Positions 1-14,031 of a stretch of 64,000 bases of DNA are shown here, piece by piece; the first letter of the stretch is position 1; the number at the start of each line of letters is the position of its first letter. Position numbers and translations under genes: made by a program. Below the pieces are notes generated by a model. That model saw only the letters and a list, made by a program, of their open reading frames with translations, searched no databases and was not told the DNA's origin. The stretch lies in NCBI GenBank assembly GCA_014338405.1, contig JTDE01000900.1, positions 27,384 to 91,383 on the forward strand, given 5' to 3'. Source of the stretch: Paragonimus skrjabini miyazakii. Its lineage: Eukaryota > Platyhelminthes > Trematoda > Plagiorchiida > Troglotrematidae.

Positions 1-3000
1 TTGTCTAAAATTGAATCGAAATACCGGTCAACTTTTCGATGGACGCTGGGTAGGTAAATCGTGTAGTTGATAGCAAATAACTGAAGTGCTGCTTCTGAGC
101 AGATTCACATACTTTCGGTTCTGATTATGTTTTAAGGTGCGTGCAAGTGCTCACGCATTTGAATTAGTATGGCCCGAAGTCACTGAAAATATGCTGACTT
201 ATAAAACTATCTGAACAACGTTGTACTGACGTCGTGTTTGGCCTCAAGTTCAAACAGAGAAACCGTTATATTTGACAACATTCAACCTACGATAACGTAG
301 ATGAGTTCAGTCGAAGTATGGATATAAAACCATAAACTTATCAGATAGCATGTAAATCAATTAACTATGAAAATTATGAAGGAGTGAACAAAAAATGAGT
401 TTTAACTTTATATTTCACCATAGATTTTCTCTAACGAGGACGGTCCCAGGCTTCATTCACCTCTCAGGTTAACTGCAAGCAGGTGCCAAGTCAAATAATG
501 AAATATACATATACATGGTGATTAGGTAGCAACAGTAAACAGCAATGGCTCTATAAATGTTTGTATAAATATTACGTAATTACCTAGTTAAACAGTTTAG
601 TCACAGTTTATTCAACTGTCAGTTTCCTTTGATTGATTAACATGCAAAACAGCCGACTGCTTGTGTGTTGTTACACTCACGTAACCAAGGTTTTGTTGTT
701 CTGGGGGTAGTGAAAAGGTAGAAGTAACCTGAGAAAATTCAGAGTAAACTTGAACGGTAGAATAGGACGTAACCCCGTCAGTAGGTGTCTTTAGAACTAA
801 GATATTTAAGTAGCATAAGACCATGTTAACAGCTCCGATCTGCGAACGTGGTTGACGTGAGGTAATTATTAGTGCATTGGACGAGAGATTTTTAGGTATG
901 ACTTCTTTGCAAAATTATGTGATTGAGTTTCACTCGCTTGTAGCCTGAACGGCATACTGCATACATAATTCATAAGTCAAAGATAAACGTTATGATGAAC
1001 AGCACCGTCTTCATTGACAATGGGAGCAGAGTGATATTTCAAAAGTTATCGATGGGTCAATACACGAAATTGTTATCAGTAGAAAAAATTGTCAAAACAA
1101 CTGAGGGATACAGATGTAACTTAGACCCCCAGGTGCACCCAAAAATAGGCGATTGGAGCAGCACTTACCAGCGTTGTTTGAATACTTGTTGTGGTGTTTT
1201 TTTAGAAGTTCAACTCGAAATCTCCATATCGATTGTTCCAAACGCTTTAACTTGATGTCACCAGCCGTGCCCAGGTAGGATGTACGTAAGGGTAGATAAA
1301 AGGATTTGGTAGCTTGACAGGTATACTACCAACTGTAATCAATTCATGAGGCTCGTAGTCAACTGGGTGCACAATTGACGTCCTACATAAAAATCGCCTG
1401 CCTGCAATTGTATTTGGAAACGTTATCGTAAGCAGCTATATTAAGCGAACATAATCGAGGAAAAGAGGGTACGCGCAGTTTCAAATGTTTCATAAAACCA
1501 GTGGGTGCATTTTGCGATGGAATGGAGAAGAGTTCATGCATGTTTATGATGAAGTTAGTTTGAAAGAAAAATTCAGACAAGTAGCCATCATGTTGTGCCA
1601 TGCTATCGATGCCAGATGACGTTCAATCCCTCTGATTTCAAGCGGTTTCCAGAAAATTGACCGAAGGAAGGGAGGGGTACGTGCGGATTGTTTGCATGCA
1701 AAATGACCTGACTACGTTTTTGTTAAAGCTAACTGTGGCAAGAATCTGGCTACAAACTCTGGCATTCACATGCAGCACGGCAATTGTTCACAAGGACAAA
1801 ACTCGATTCCAGTGTATGTATGAAAAAGAGGTTTGCTGAGATGAACCGTTTTTTATTTTGAACGTATACAATAAAACAATTTGATATTCCATCACATGTG
1901 GACAATAGACCCGCTTTTCTCGTTCAGACCCTAAACACCAAACTGCTATATGCCTCGACTTATTCCATGCTAGAATGCCTCTACTAAATTGTGTGACCTG
2001 GTTCCATTTACATGCATATACATGGCTTTTGCATAAAATTCTGTAGCTAAGTCAACCGAGCGTGTGTTCGGATTCACTCGTTCAAAACTCCGATAACAAG
2101 CAAACTTTGCGAAGAGATCGGACAGACAAAAACAAACCAAAACACAAAATGGACAAGCTACAACCCAAGCAGTATGTGCCAGTAAACAACAAAGTAGGAG
2201 AAGTAAAAACACCGAAACGGTTTCTAATAGAAAATGTAGGCAGTAAAACGTTTCTAGGTGCGGATGGGAGATTTTACACGAGTGAAATGTACCACCCAAT
2301 TTCAAATCCATACAACGGCCCACTGAAATCGAACTAGGTTGTTGGACTTTTAAAATTAACGAAATAACTTTCGGTTAGTTCGTGCGACTGTGTACTGTTG
2401 CATAGTTTCCATTTAGAGTAGCACTTTGTCTTATTACTCCTTAAACGTAAAACATACTAATCAAAATCTGCGATCCAAATTAATCAGTAGACGGCACACA
2501 TTCAATTCACATGTGCCGTTTCAAAGTGAACCAGAATAAAATGATCCCATTAATCTACTTTTGCTGTGGATGTTCCCAATAAAGATTTGAATTCCACTGT
2601 GCAACAAGTATGCTAATTTTCTTTCAGACAGGAGGCTTCCACCGGTAACCAGATGAAATGACTCCGTTTTCATAATTAAATGTTGCACTGTATTCACCGT
2701 TTAAACTTATGCAGCATATACGTTTGTAGACTTGAACGCACTAGATGACGGAACAAGCGGGGAAAGCGACAGAACGACCCGGCAATTTCTTTCATGAACC
2801 CCGATAATTTAACAGAAATAACCAAAAGTTAACGAATTATTGCAACAATGAGACATCGTTTAAACCAGAAGACAGACTGACAGTTTGGATACTACTGACA
2901 GCTATGAAACTGAATACTTAACAATCTATATTCTCTCCAGCACATCACTAATAACCAAATCAAAAATATTATCCTGGATCAATGGAAATGGTGTGCAGTA

Positions 3001-6000
3001 TGACATCACCATTAATGTCTGTTTGATTTACCCTTCGATCTGTACCGACGGTTTCAACTCTTTTAGTGATACCACTAAATTGCAGATATTACGTTCAACC
3101 TCTTTAATCAGAAACTGTTGAAAATAGACAAAATACGTTAAATTAACCAACAAATTGCAGAGCTGTCTAAGTTGCTCGAATGTTCCGCACTGAGACCGGG
3201 ATCTCAAACAATAGTAAGACCACCCCTATTAGATACTTCAAAGTCAAACCAAAGGATGAATGCAAACATTCAACTCGTTCTCCCGGAAAACGTATGTCTT
3301 AGAATGGAAAACACATACATAGTTATAGATTACACCTGGGCGGGAAGAACTGTGAAAGTAAAACGTAGAATAGTCAACAAAGGTACTAGTTAAGGTTATT
3401 CAATAGCCGGTGAATGTGGCATATTAGTGGTCGAGTATTCAAAGCATGATGGAGTTTATTTCTGGGCTGTTCCGGTGGTAGGTGATTATTAAGTTTAAAT
3501 GGAATCTCTTTTCTTAAAAAGGAGACACTTGTATAAGGAACAATGTGAAACTTTGGCAACGGCGCTTGTCTTGATACGCGAGAAATTTGTGGAGGGCTAT
3601 GTGACATCAAAGAAGAGAAAACCCGACCTCTTTCAGTTCAGTACTGTTAAAAGTGTTTTAGTGGTTCCATAATTTCTGCTCCTTACAGTTCAGAAAACCA
3701 GCTGTTAACATTTCGAGGGCAGCTGCTACATTCCTTCATTCTGTGTGCTGACAAAATTAGCACTAACTTTCAACGTCCTGTCACTTCTATTCACGTAGTG
3801 AGTTTCATCCACCTCGAGAAGATTAGAAAATATTATATTAGTTGACAAAACGAAATCAGTCACTCTTTATAAACGTTATGCCAACGAGATCACTTGTTTG
3901 GCAGAATAATTAAACTATGTCCAGTGAAGTATCGAGGCATTTCAGCTCTGCTCATAAAAACACCTAAGATCGTGACTCACTTAAAAATGTCGTAGTTTCT
4001 TACTCGTTAAAACTGGACGTATTGTAAACACCTGGATGGAAGGTCGATTGATTGGAGAAACCATTTCGGCTTGTTATGAAGGACGACTTGGAATCTTACC
4101 GGTCGCATGTTATCGTTCTATTTTTCTGCCTGTCCTCATCATCACTAACAGGCTGCTATTTAAACCAGCTTCTGACAAGTTTAATTTTGCATATTATGCA
4201 GAATACCTGAGGTGAACTGAGACGGTGTAATTAAGTTAGACAACCCTAACTAAAGTAAGTCTCACAGAGGTTTGATTATATGAATTAAGTGGATTTAATA
4301 ACAGGGACGTAGAAGGTGTCATGCGGCAGTATTGTCCACGTGAGAAGTGTTTAACAGCTGATTCGACCAAGCAGGGTCGGGCGAACACTACACAGGCTCT
4401 GGGAGTAAGCAGCGACTTACAAAAAATGTCAGAATGACACATTATTATTGAAAATAAAACTAACCCTCCTGGTTGTCTGCAAACCTAGCTGCCGGAAACC
4501 GGTGGTTTAGGGACTAAATCGTCGAATTAATGTTGTATTGGCAAACCACGGACATTTTCCACGTTTTCATAAGTGAACAATTGTTGATAGGGTACAAGTG
4601 TCTTTTATGAAAACAAACTATCTCAATTTTTCAAACGTGCCTGGTACTCACTAATCCGGCCATAAACGGCCGGTTGGTTTTAGCTGCTGTTTAAAAGTCA
4701 CCCGCATGAGCTGAGCACAAAGTGTTTTGTACACATGGTGCTCAATTTTATTCAGTCAGGTAGCACCATAGATAGAACAATGCTATATTGTTGACTATCT
4801 CCGCATACCTGTTGTTAGTAAGTAACTACTGGCAATAATGGAAACCTGTGAAATTTATCGAATTTAGGCTTAACTGAAGCTGCGTTAATGATATTCAATT
4901 TTAGTTCCAACAAACTGGTATATTCAGTCCATTTGCGGTGACCTGCTATGTAACCTGGCATTGCTAGTTTGTGTGCATTGGCTTGTGCTTCCAGAACATC
5001 CAAAAGGTGGTTATTACATGAGAACTAAACAGTAGTACATTAAGCAGTCAACTCCGCTTTTAAACGCTTGTTTAACGCTTCTAACTAATATATCACATAT
5101 TTCGTTAGGTCTTATGTCTGGCTGTTATCAGATGTTATCTTCGAAACCCAGGCTGGGAACAAATCGTTTATCGTAAGCAAAGTACCATTTCTTTACTCCT
5201 TAAAACAGACGATTGTACTTTGCATGCTGGCGTGTCTTTAACACAAATGTTTGCTTTAATCGAATCGACTAGATCGTTTTCTGTTAAAGACTTTGAAATA
5301 AACTGGGCAGGTATGTATACGTAAGAAGAACACATCGCATGTTACTTGATGCACATTACCATTCTTTGTTCCAAATCTCGCCATTTTCCACGTCGGCATT
5401 TTTCACATTCAAAACTTTTTCCCATTTGCATTCTCTAAACTTTTGGTTCTATGTGTGATAATTTTTTGCCCTGTGAGTCAATGGAATACTTCTCAGCTAC
5501 ATTTTTAATTCTTTCTATTCGTTAACTGGTAGAATAAAATTTTGTTTCATACCGACCGTTCTGTCGAATGAAATGATCGAGCGTCAAGGACAAGCAGTTT
5601 TACATCGTTTTGTATTCCACATCAAGGTTAAGTAAAACTTGAACAAATTTTGGTTGAACATATACTAACTGAGAGACTTTTCAGGATATCTTAAATGTAT
5701 TGTGTTTATTTGTAAGACGTTAATCTGTATATATGTATATGTATGTCTTAAATTCAACTAGGCATGAAGATGGGTTTTATGCAACTGAATGCAGATTACA
5801 GCCGTATATTACTAACGTCCAATTTAACTGAAAAACTGCCATCATTTTACTCTTGTCACTTAACCCAATAGCCTGCAAATATGAACATTTACGTTCGCGG
5901 GCCATCTAAAGTGGAAGGAATACGAACAAAATTGGGACTATGAGTAAAAAATTTGAATAACGCACTGGCTAGGGTATAGGACTGAATTCTACTTTGTTGA

Positions 6001-9000
6001 GTATGTGAGCGCAATCCTTAGAAAGGTCAACTAGGTTTTTGAGTAAACAACACCCAATGTAGGTGTAAAATTATTGATAAACTAGTTGGTAATTGTAAGC
6101 TAATCTAGAAATACAACGCACAAGTTCACATGTTTGGTTTTATTCACTTAGACAACTCTAAGGAGTGCTTCACATACAATATATTGAAGGTTTTTTGTTC
6201 TACCAATGTACAAAGAAGACGTTTCGGTATGTTAACAACTGTTATGCTCTCGGTTGTTAACATGCAAAACAGAAGATACATGATGGGGAAACACATTCTG
6301 AACAAGTGGCGTAAAGGATAGTGAAACAACCTCATACGGTTTTAACCACTGATCGCATTTTCGTGATCCCTTAAATGAAACCCTGTTTCCCTTGGTGAAC
6401 AAATTACTTGATTTAAGCCATTTCAGACGGTGTTCCATGCTCGCGTTCATCAGTTGCTGCCTTCCAGTAAAGCAACGTTTATCCGACATTGTCATCAGGC
6501 AATTTGTGCGTAAAAGCTGTTAGGGAAACGCACGGAATTAACGTGTTGCTGACTGCACGTTACTCCATATGTACTTATCCAATGTGTATATGATTTTAGT
6601 GTACAAAATCCGTATGGTTCACATGTATAACTCATAAGAGGGAACTCCATATTGATGTAACACTAAACTTTGAACACATCATTCACATCACAGTAAATTT
6701 TCTATCCCGTCCTCCTCACGTCCTTATTGGTAAGCCCGTAGTGTACATCCGGGCACTGTCCTAAATTGAACTCCAACCACTGTATTCCTGAGGATACAGT
6801 GCTGATCAGCATGCCACATTACTCCAATGACACTATATAGAAAGACCAAGTAGCCTTTTTTTGGAAACGACGCCCGTAGCACGCGCCTTCGTTCTGTTCG
6901 CCTTAAATAGTTGAAAAAATTCATTATGTTTTTATGTATATCACCTTGTTATTTACGTAACTCTCAAGTATTAGTTGAATGGAGATCTTGGAATCAGAAT
7001 ATCACGAAGTTATATACTTAAATAGTGTTACACGTCTCGAACGTTGGCTGAAACTGGCTGTGAGAATGCGGTTTTAATAGGCGTTTGCAGAATCAAAACA
7101 GGTGTGGTTGCTGAATCCTTCAAGATTTTGACGAGAAAAAGTCCAAACTGTGGAGTTTTGCAAAGTAGTGAAAATGGATTGTAATTCCAGTTTATCTATA
7201 ACTGCTCAACGAATAAATCTCAAACAAACAATTTCAAATGAGTGTAGTGGAATGCAATGGATTGCTCGTAGAATCTTCATATTTCTCATATGTATCAACT
7301 CAAATTGTAAACTTAAGTAGTAATAAACTATAGTTAGCTCCACTTCGTTAGGTTAGTTGTGAGGTAAGTGTTGTGCACATTTTCAATTATCGTTTGGTTT
7401 CTCTTTGTTACACGCCGTTAGAAGAATGAAGTTAAGAAAGTCAGACGTACAAAAAAACCTTTTAAAATGTTACGTTCAATAAATTTACTGAATTTATTGT
7501 TGGAACTCAAGTAAAAATAGGTAAAATATCTCTTTTCTGATAAAATAGAGCAAATCATTATAGTAAGTTTACTGTTTGTATTTTAATCCTTACTCAATTG
7601 TCATTCATTTGTATGAGGGAGAAATAGTATACACCGTCTCAACAATTGTCATAGCATGTTTCAATAGTTGCAAGAACACTTACATCGAAAACTCTCTAAA
7701 GATGCACTGGAACTGAATTTAAAGCCTAACGACTGAGTGTCAATTAACAAGTTATGTATGCACCAAAATTTAGTAACTGTTTTCCAAAAAGCTTGCTTGT
7801 AGGTTTACTTAATATGTGCGGACGTTTATAATTGATTGACACGAATCAATGGTTTTATGTCACACTGAAGAAAGTTACACATTTTTGCCTTGAATAAAAC
7901 AGATAAACTAGGCATAGCACAGATCCATCCACTTCTGACTTCCTAACTTGAGTAAAAACTGCTTATTTGAGAAGATAAAGAAGCAATAAATTATTGTTTG
8001 CCCAAAACTAGTGGGTTGCAGTGTATTCTTATCAGATTTCTTCCATTGTAACCACTCTCAACCAAGTGAAGACAATAAAGTGTTGCGCGAAAGCAGGCTG
8101 AATACGACGGATTCAGTATTATCTATAGGGGGCCATGTAACTTGTTCCAATTTACCAAAACAGTTATTACACGTTTTGCGTGCAATTTTTACACCAGAAA
8201 TGATTGCGCTGATGCGATAAGTGGTAAAATTTTGGCACAGCGTGAAACTAACTGGAATAGTGATGAAATAGTCTTCTCAGGCTAGCTTAGGGTTGAAGAC
8301 TGGAGGCGCCGTAGGAGGTACTCACAGCCTGTTCAAAACTGCACAAATGTCTTTCCCGTCAATAACATCAAGCTATACATAATGGTTTATGGCGTGCATA
8401 CCTATTTCTAATATAGTTTGCTGTATTAAGATAAACACATATAGACGTAGAACACGTCGCTATTTTGGTTGTTTGACTACCCAACTGTGAGATGTTAGAC
8501 TAACCGTTTAAATCCGGATTTTAATCGATAGCTGACATTAGTCCATGGAATAAGACACGTGACTCTCAAATTAGAATATCCACTGAGGATATTGAACAAA
8601 ACCCCCATTTCGTGTAAATAAAAGACAAAATAATCAACGCCAGATTTCCCAGTAATTGGTATTGGTTGACCGCGTGCGTTAATTGCATTCACCAGTTTGA
8701 AGCAATCTTAATTGCATATACTATATGCATAGGTGAATAGGCAAATATAAAATTGATGTATGTAAGACACTTCAAACAGAACATCAGTATACCCGATGTA
8801 GAAAATGAAAATTTGCAGTCATAAACGAATGTGGAAGAAAAAAACAAGGAACTATTGCCCTGAGGTAAATAAGAAATTTCCCACAGATATTTACAATTAC
8901 CTCCGTGTTACAAATCTGCCGCAAGTAAAGGTGAATGGGACATTGTACAAAGACTTTAATGCAAAAGCTGGTTCGAGCATTAGTAAAATATACGAGTGGT

Positions 9001-9317
9001 TAAAATGGCCATGATACATACGAGTGACTAAGCAGTATTTTTAAGAAATAGAAGATATTAATGTGTCAAGAGAACTTGTGATACTTTCAAGTAATCGGTT
9101 GGAGAAAAACCGGTCGATATGAGAGAAAACAACAATACTCGAAGTTTAAGAATATGGCGATTGCGGTAAACAAGTAACTTGCCGTTCAGTAAGAAAGGGT
9201 TTAGGTAAATGCAAGACAAGCAAAAGAATAAGTCGAACTTCAAAAGGGATTCGCCAGTGCATTCAGGGTCTTTGTATTTCTTAGCCACATTTTTGCCTGA
9301 CAACAGCGCGGTTTCAC
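1..9317. other. No recognised gene or repeat
   Basis: I read this stretch on both strands and recognise no family. The longest open frames are short and unremarkable: 992-1255 (+), 2062-2337 (+, rich in Lys, Asn and Pro), 2885-3121 and 3172-3393 (+, successive frames), 6232-6495 (-) and 8805-9014 (+). None shows a domain motif, and no pair of frames has convincing splice junctions between them. They are the lengths expected by chance in AT-rich DNA. Exons of a host gene cannot be excluded without transcript data. The last 260 bases (9058-9317) lie downstream of the minus-strand RT remnant and may be its 3' tail, but I see no supporting motif. Confidence 0.5.
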
Positions 9318-10870
9318 CTAACTGTTGGTAATATTAATACATAACACTGGATACGGTAAAGGACCAGACCACATATGGAGTACGTTTCCCAACGATTGCA
9401 GACTGTGTAACGCAATAAGTCGACCAATTGATCGCCCGTTCTGAGCGTTCCAGAATACCCGCCGGCGAACAGTCGTGTTGCTCACGTGATCAGTGAATTT
9501 AATGTGGGCTAGTTGACGGAGACAGCGATGGTCAAACATGACCAGTCAGTTGAAATTTATGTTGTGAACAAGCCACGTATCCGAACATTGAAGCGGAACA
9601 GAACACATATAAACAGTGTACACTCTTCCTTTCGGCGACGATCGGACGATCTTTCCAACGCCATGGATGACACAGTTTAACAAAGAAAAATCGTACATTT
9701 GCTATCCTTGCTGATAACTCATCAGCACTAATACAAGGCGACTTGATGGTGCTACTGAAGTACGTGAAACTGTCAATAGCCTATGGCGAACTATGTGCAT
9801 CGTAAAACGTAGGTGTGGAAATTCCCCAATCTTGAAGCAGCAGTTTGCACTTTAACTATGCGAAGCATATTCCGTATGAAACAACCCAAATCACTCACAT
9901 TGATCAGCATGGTATGCACGTCTTTGCAGAAGGGCTGGGTAAGATACTGTCATCCGCCTACTCCGGGTCAGTCAACCTAGCCCCATGAGGAATCTCAACA
10001 TGCTCCATGCTCACTGAATTTCTCAAGTGCACCCTTCAGAATGTCGTTCATGACGACAGTGAACAAGAAGCAAAAGTTCGAACACCCATGAAGAACTACT
10101 TGAAATGATGAACGCCTGAAGCAGTTATCCATAAATTGTCACCCAGCTTTCAGGATAGGCATACAATGATTTTAAAAATGCACGTATTTCCTCGGAATTC
10201 CTCTGTCACGAACGTAGTTCGAGAGAACTCCACGAGCAGCCGTATCAAAAACGGCTTTTAGGTCCAGCCAGATCATGGCCGTCGACTGCTTATTATAGTG
10301 CTGATGTTCCAAAGGTAAAAATGTGATCTACACATCCTCGACCGGAACGAAATTCTACCTGTTCTTTGCGCATCGGAGTTTCGCAGAAGCTAGTGAGCTG
10401 ACGTAATATGATGTCAGTGGATAGAGCTACAGAAGCTTGACTGATGCCTATGTAGTTGTCACATAGGATTCAGGCTCTCTGTTTTAAAAGAGACTTGCTG
10501 TTGATAGATACCAACCATGACTTACCCCTTCAGATTCCCAAATCGTTTGAAGCAGTTTCGTGGGATCTGATATTAACCTCTCTCCATCGTTCTTGAAGAC
10601 AAAAAGGAAAGGGAAAGCTGGTCCAAAAGCTCTGTTAAGCCTTCATAACTTCTGTTTCCGATGAATGGCAGTCTGGAACACGGGCAAATGACCACTCGGT
10701 TTCCGTTGTCTACATGGTCTGGTTGAGGTCAGCTGAACGGTTCTTCAGAATGTTTAGCTCACCTATCAAGCCAGCGTAACTGGAAAAAGATGAGTGAACC
10801 ATCTTTTTTTGAGTAGGTTCTCACTTACACCAGCTTGATGGTCAGTAAAATCAAGAATGAGGGAGCTTGT
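9318..10870 (-). pseudogene. RTE-type (SR2-like) LINE reverse transcriptase, broken
   Basis: This is the second half of a non-LTR retrotransposon polymerase on the minus strand, broken by several frameshifts and stops. In order on the minus strand I see: a pre-RT segment resembling the family's ALFKDGG..L..L.KLLQ.IWE.E..P.GW..S stretch (about 10,500-10,640); the EFRSGRGCVDHIF box (about 10,315-10,365), matching the usual QAGFRPGRGC.D.IF; motif A WLDLKAVFD (10,244-10,270) with the catalytic Asp kept; motif B remnant HGCSNFCFLF for QGCPLSPFLF; motif C at 9,949-9,960, where YADD reads stop-ADD (TAG GCG GAT GAC); then FTYFSSTI..P...DELSARI, and finally an intact C-terminal segment (9,318-9,539) with FDHRCLR, VSNTTVRRRV and LGNVLHM. 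This order is characteristic of RTE/SR2-type elements of flukes. The upstream endonuclease domain is absent, consistent with 5' truncation. The clade is assigned from motif resemblance; the RT identity itself is firm. Confidence 0.85.
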
Positions 10871-13707
10871 CCTGTGCTGCACGCCAGAGAAGTGAGTTTA
10901 CGATTCTAGCCTGTTTGTAAATCAGCCTACATAAAGTACAGTACTGAATCAGCCTGTTTTAGTTTTTATACCACCATGTACAAGCCTTTAATTCCGCTAG
11001 TTCCCTGAAGTTACTTGATCTATTCCATATGAATAAGACGGAAAAATATTGCTGACATACTGCCGCAGTTGTACAATAGAAGCACAGTCAGGACTGCGGG
11101 CAAACCGTGACATTGTGATAAGGTGAGTACCTATAAAACTGTTATTATCAGGTTGGATGAAATGTAAATCGAGTCACTGTCACGTCGAAATGATGTGAAC
11201 TGCACCCCATCTTACGACTGTAGTGTTACTGATAAATTTAACAAGGTTTCGGTGTATTTTCTGGAGTCTCGCTTATTATCCTGAAGTCAAAGTTCATCCT
11301 TTTTTTAGGAAAGTGGTCACTTTGCACTACATACTACTGCCTCTCTAGCATATTCTATTGACATCGCCAAGTAGATCCCTCTAATTCATGATATAACACA
11401 GGGTATTAGGTAGATCGTGCAGAATGTAGTAGATTCAATGAAAAAGCGTCATGGTATTTCTTTTGTTCGAATAAATAAAACTATCCGTATCAAATATAAA
11501 ACGGCAATCTACGGATGGACACAGCCCACTGAGCAAAGTGAAGAAATGTCGTTTGCCTGACTAGGGTCCTTGTAATCACTCAAGTTGCTAGTTAGAAACG
11601 CTATCCGGAATACCAGTGTATCGCAATCAATTCTTTTATTAGTTTTTAACCGGTCCAGTAACGTCTTCTTCTAGGATATTCCATTTGACTATTGAGGTTA
11701 GTGGCGACCCGAGCCACAGTACCCTCTGGTCAGACTCATGGCTGTTATGATGACGAGGTTGATGATGATGACAAACATTCTGCAATTGTCTTCTGCTCGC
11801 CATCTACGAATAAAACGCACGTCTTTTATCGTTCATGGTATATCTTCAACTATATAAATTTAAAATGGCTGACGTCAGTTGACAAGCGTTGACACGAATG
11901 ACAAATCGATTCGTGTTTTCTCGGCCACCATTTACTTGTTTTCGAAATGAATGTATAAAAAATTACCACTGGATACGTCTACATTTTGCTGAGAAAATTC
12001 GGTCACAACATTTTCAGCTTCATATAACCGTTACTTAGGTCTTCAGTAAAAGCGGTAGTAAAACGTGGTACGATATGTTAAGTTACTTTAATAAACAAAG
12101 CTAGTACATTTTTGAAACAGGCATATCTATATTGCGGCACTTGTTACTCATATGTTTTAGTAAGTGTTTTTGGAATGCGGTGCACAGGTTTCAAAGTGAA
12201 GTTATTAGTACTCAACCTCAGGCACAATGTTGTGGTAGAACACATAGTATATTTACTTGAGAATATCATATTTACCCACGTATATGAAACAAGAATATGA
12301 AGTCTACCGTACTGTGGGGCGATACTAATTAGTTAATTACCTAATTACTAATTAACGAACTGCCTTCATTCGGTATTCATCCAGACTAAATAATCCGCAG
12401 TGTAAATGGTTAATTGATTTTGAAGGACAAACTATCCGACCGCTAATACCTGAAGTTCAGCATGCGCTTCACGCAAAAGATTCATCCTTATATCTCGTTT
12501 TTATATTTTAGCTAAATGTCACTAGTAGATCATCTGAATTCATCTACTTTAGAAACGTAACAACTTAGTCAGCTGACATCCAAATCAGATGACTTGTACG
12601 TTATCCACAATACTTGTAGTTTAACGATAAAATGAGTGGTTGCCGTTTAACGCAGACATCTGTAACTTCACACATATTTTCTTCCTATTGTTGCCTGGGA
12701 AGACTTGGCGAATCGCGTCCTAGACTTACAGGATCTGGTTAACAAAATAAACAATAAATATATCTCGCGGCCCTGCAAAACGTTCAGTAATGGCAAACGG
12801 TTATTATAACCACACAGTTAATAGTTATCAGACATCAAAAACAAACACTTACAGCAAAAATCCAAAAATGAAACATTAGTTCGAAATGTTCAAAAGTCAG
12901 CATCCAATAACGATTTGGTGTTCACAACACTCCTTTTCAGAAGGAACATTAAGTCGGTTGACAATATAGCACTGCCTCCTGAAACAGTAGAAGAAATCTG
13001 AAGAGTCATACAATACCACACAGAAACAATGTTTTTATTACAGGGGCGTTGAATGGTTCACCAAACTTTTAGACGGAACATTCTGACTTATAGGTAGCAA
13101 CCTCTAATTGTTTACATGACACCCTATCAAGCTCACTCAACAGGTATTACAGTTGATCTGATACGCAATACATCTACGCATTTACCTTGTTCATTGAAAT
13201 TATTTATTGTATTTTTTTATTTGTATCAGATTCATCTCGGTAATTGTCAATGCTCACCGCCAGTAAACTTTCAATTCTGTCACATTATCCATTTTCGTGC
13301 TTTTTCCCTGGCTCTTTTGAGCGTTTACTCATGTAGACGGTTCAGCCTGTTATTTACTCACAATCGAATTAAGCGGAATAAATACATTTTCGTTTTTCGC
13401 GAATTTAAAAAATAGTTTGCACACATTCGCCTCAACTATAAATAAGATCCAATCTCGGAATAAAGTATAAAAAAGACAGACATAACAGAATTGATACCAC
13501 TCACAAAATCTTTCCCACTTTACTCTCATGAATTAGTATATAAAAACGAAAGATTTGCAAACTGTCTTCCCTATATGATCTGTATAAAACCTACCTGAAA
13601 ATTCTATCGTCTGAAATAAAAGTATCAAAATCCGATAATTCTATTCCAATTATACTAAGGACCAGGTTATTTTATCATTAGCATTTAATAAATCATTTTG
13701 GTGAGTA
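10871..13707. other. No recognised gene
   Basis: No coding or repeat family is recognised. Short open frames at 11,692-11,892, 12,112-12,300 and 13,116-13,415 (+) have no motifs; the last is rich in Phe, Leu and Tyr because the DNA is T-rich. At 12,325-12,360 there is a short AT-rich, partly palindromic run of taatta words. The frame at 11,692 has an Asp-rich stretch encoded by GAT/GAC repeats. Confidence 0.5.
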
Positions 13708-14031
13708 GTCGGGGTCTTGATCAATTTCAAGTTGAACAGCACATTTGATCAGGTCTTCTTATTCAAAAATGCGTTTGGTCATCCTCTTTCAAATAATGCA
13801 GTAGATTCAATTTTCGTTCATTTTAGAGCTCGTCGATAGTGCTTATGCATTTCACGGTCGGGACAAGATTTCCAGCACGCTTTATTGCGGTAACCGCGTT
13901 GGTCACATGTCAATGATCCCACGTTATGGACGCCGGAATTATCATATCTGAGAGTTCAGCCCCTTCGTTTGTTAGTGATGACTAGGTTGATCGATCTTCT
14001 AGGCAGTAGACATAGTGACGGCCTGTTAACT
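13708..14031 (-). mobile_element. Ribozyme-SINE composite element, copy D (decayed)
   Basis: This is a degenerate, truncated copy of the element described at 45,004-45,439, in the same (minus) orientation. It starts at the GTCGGGG terminus and keeps TTTCAAGTTGAACA of the terminal inverted repeat. Next comes a hammerhead remnant (13,798-13,842), a strongly diverged tRNA-like segment, and the segment around 13,925-14,031 that matches the conserved cgaattatcata, gttagtgatga and ctgttaact landmarks. The other terminal repeat is missing. Divergence is much higher than in copies A and B, so this is an old insertion. Confidence 0.7.
13798..13842 (-). ncRNA. Hammerhead ribozyme remnant (copy D), inactive
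   Basis: Forty-five bases align position for position with the intact ribozymes of copies A and B, but the conserved CUGACGA box reads UCGACGA. The 3' strand of stem II no longer pairs with GCUCU, and the cleavage triplet GUC reads AUC. The catalytic core and stem II are broken, so self-cleavage is not expected. Confidence 0.65.
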
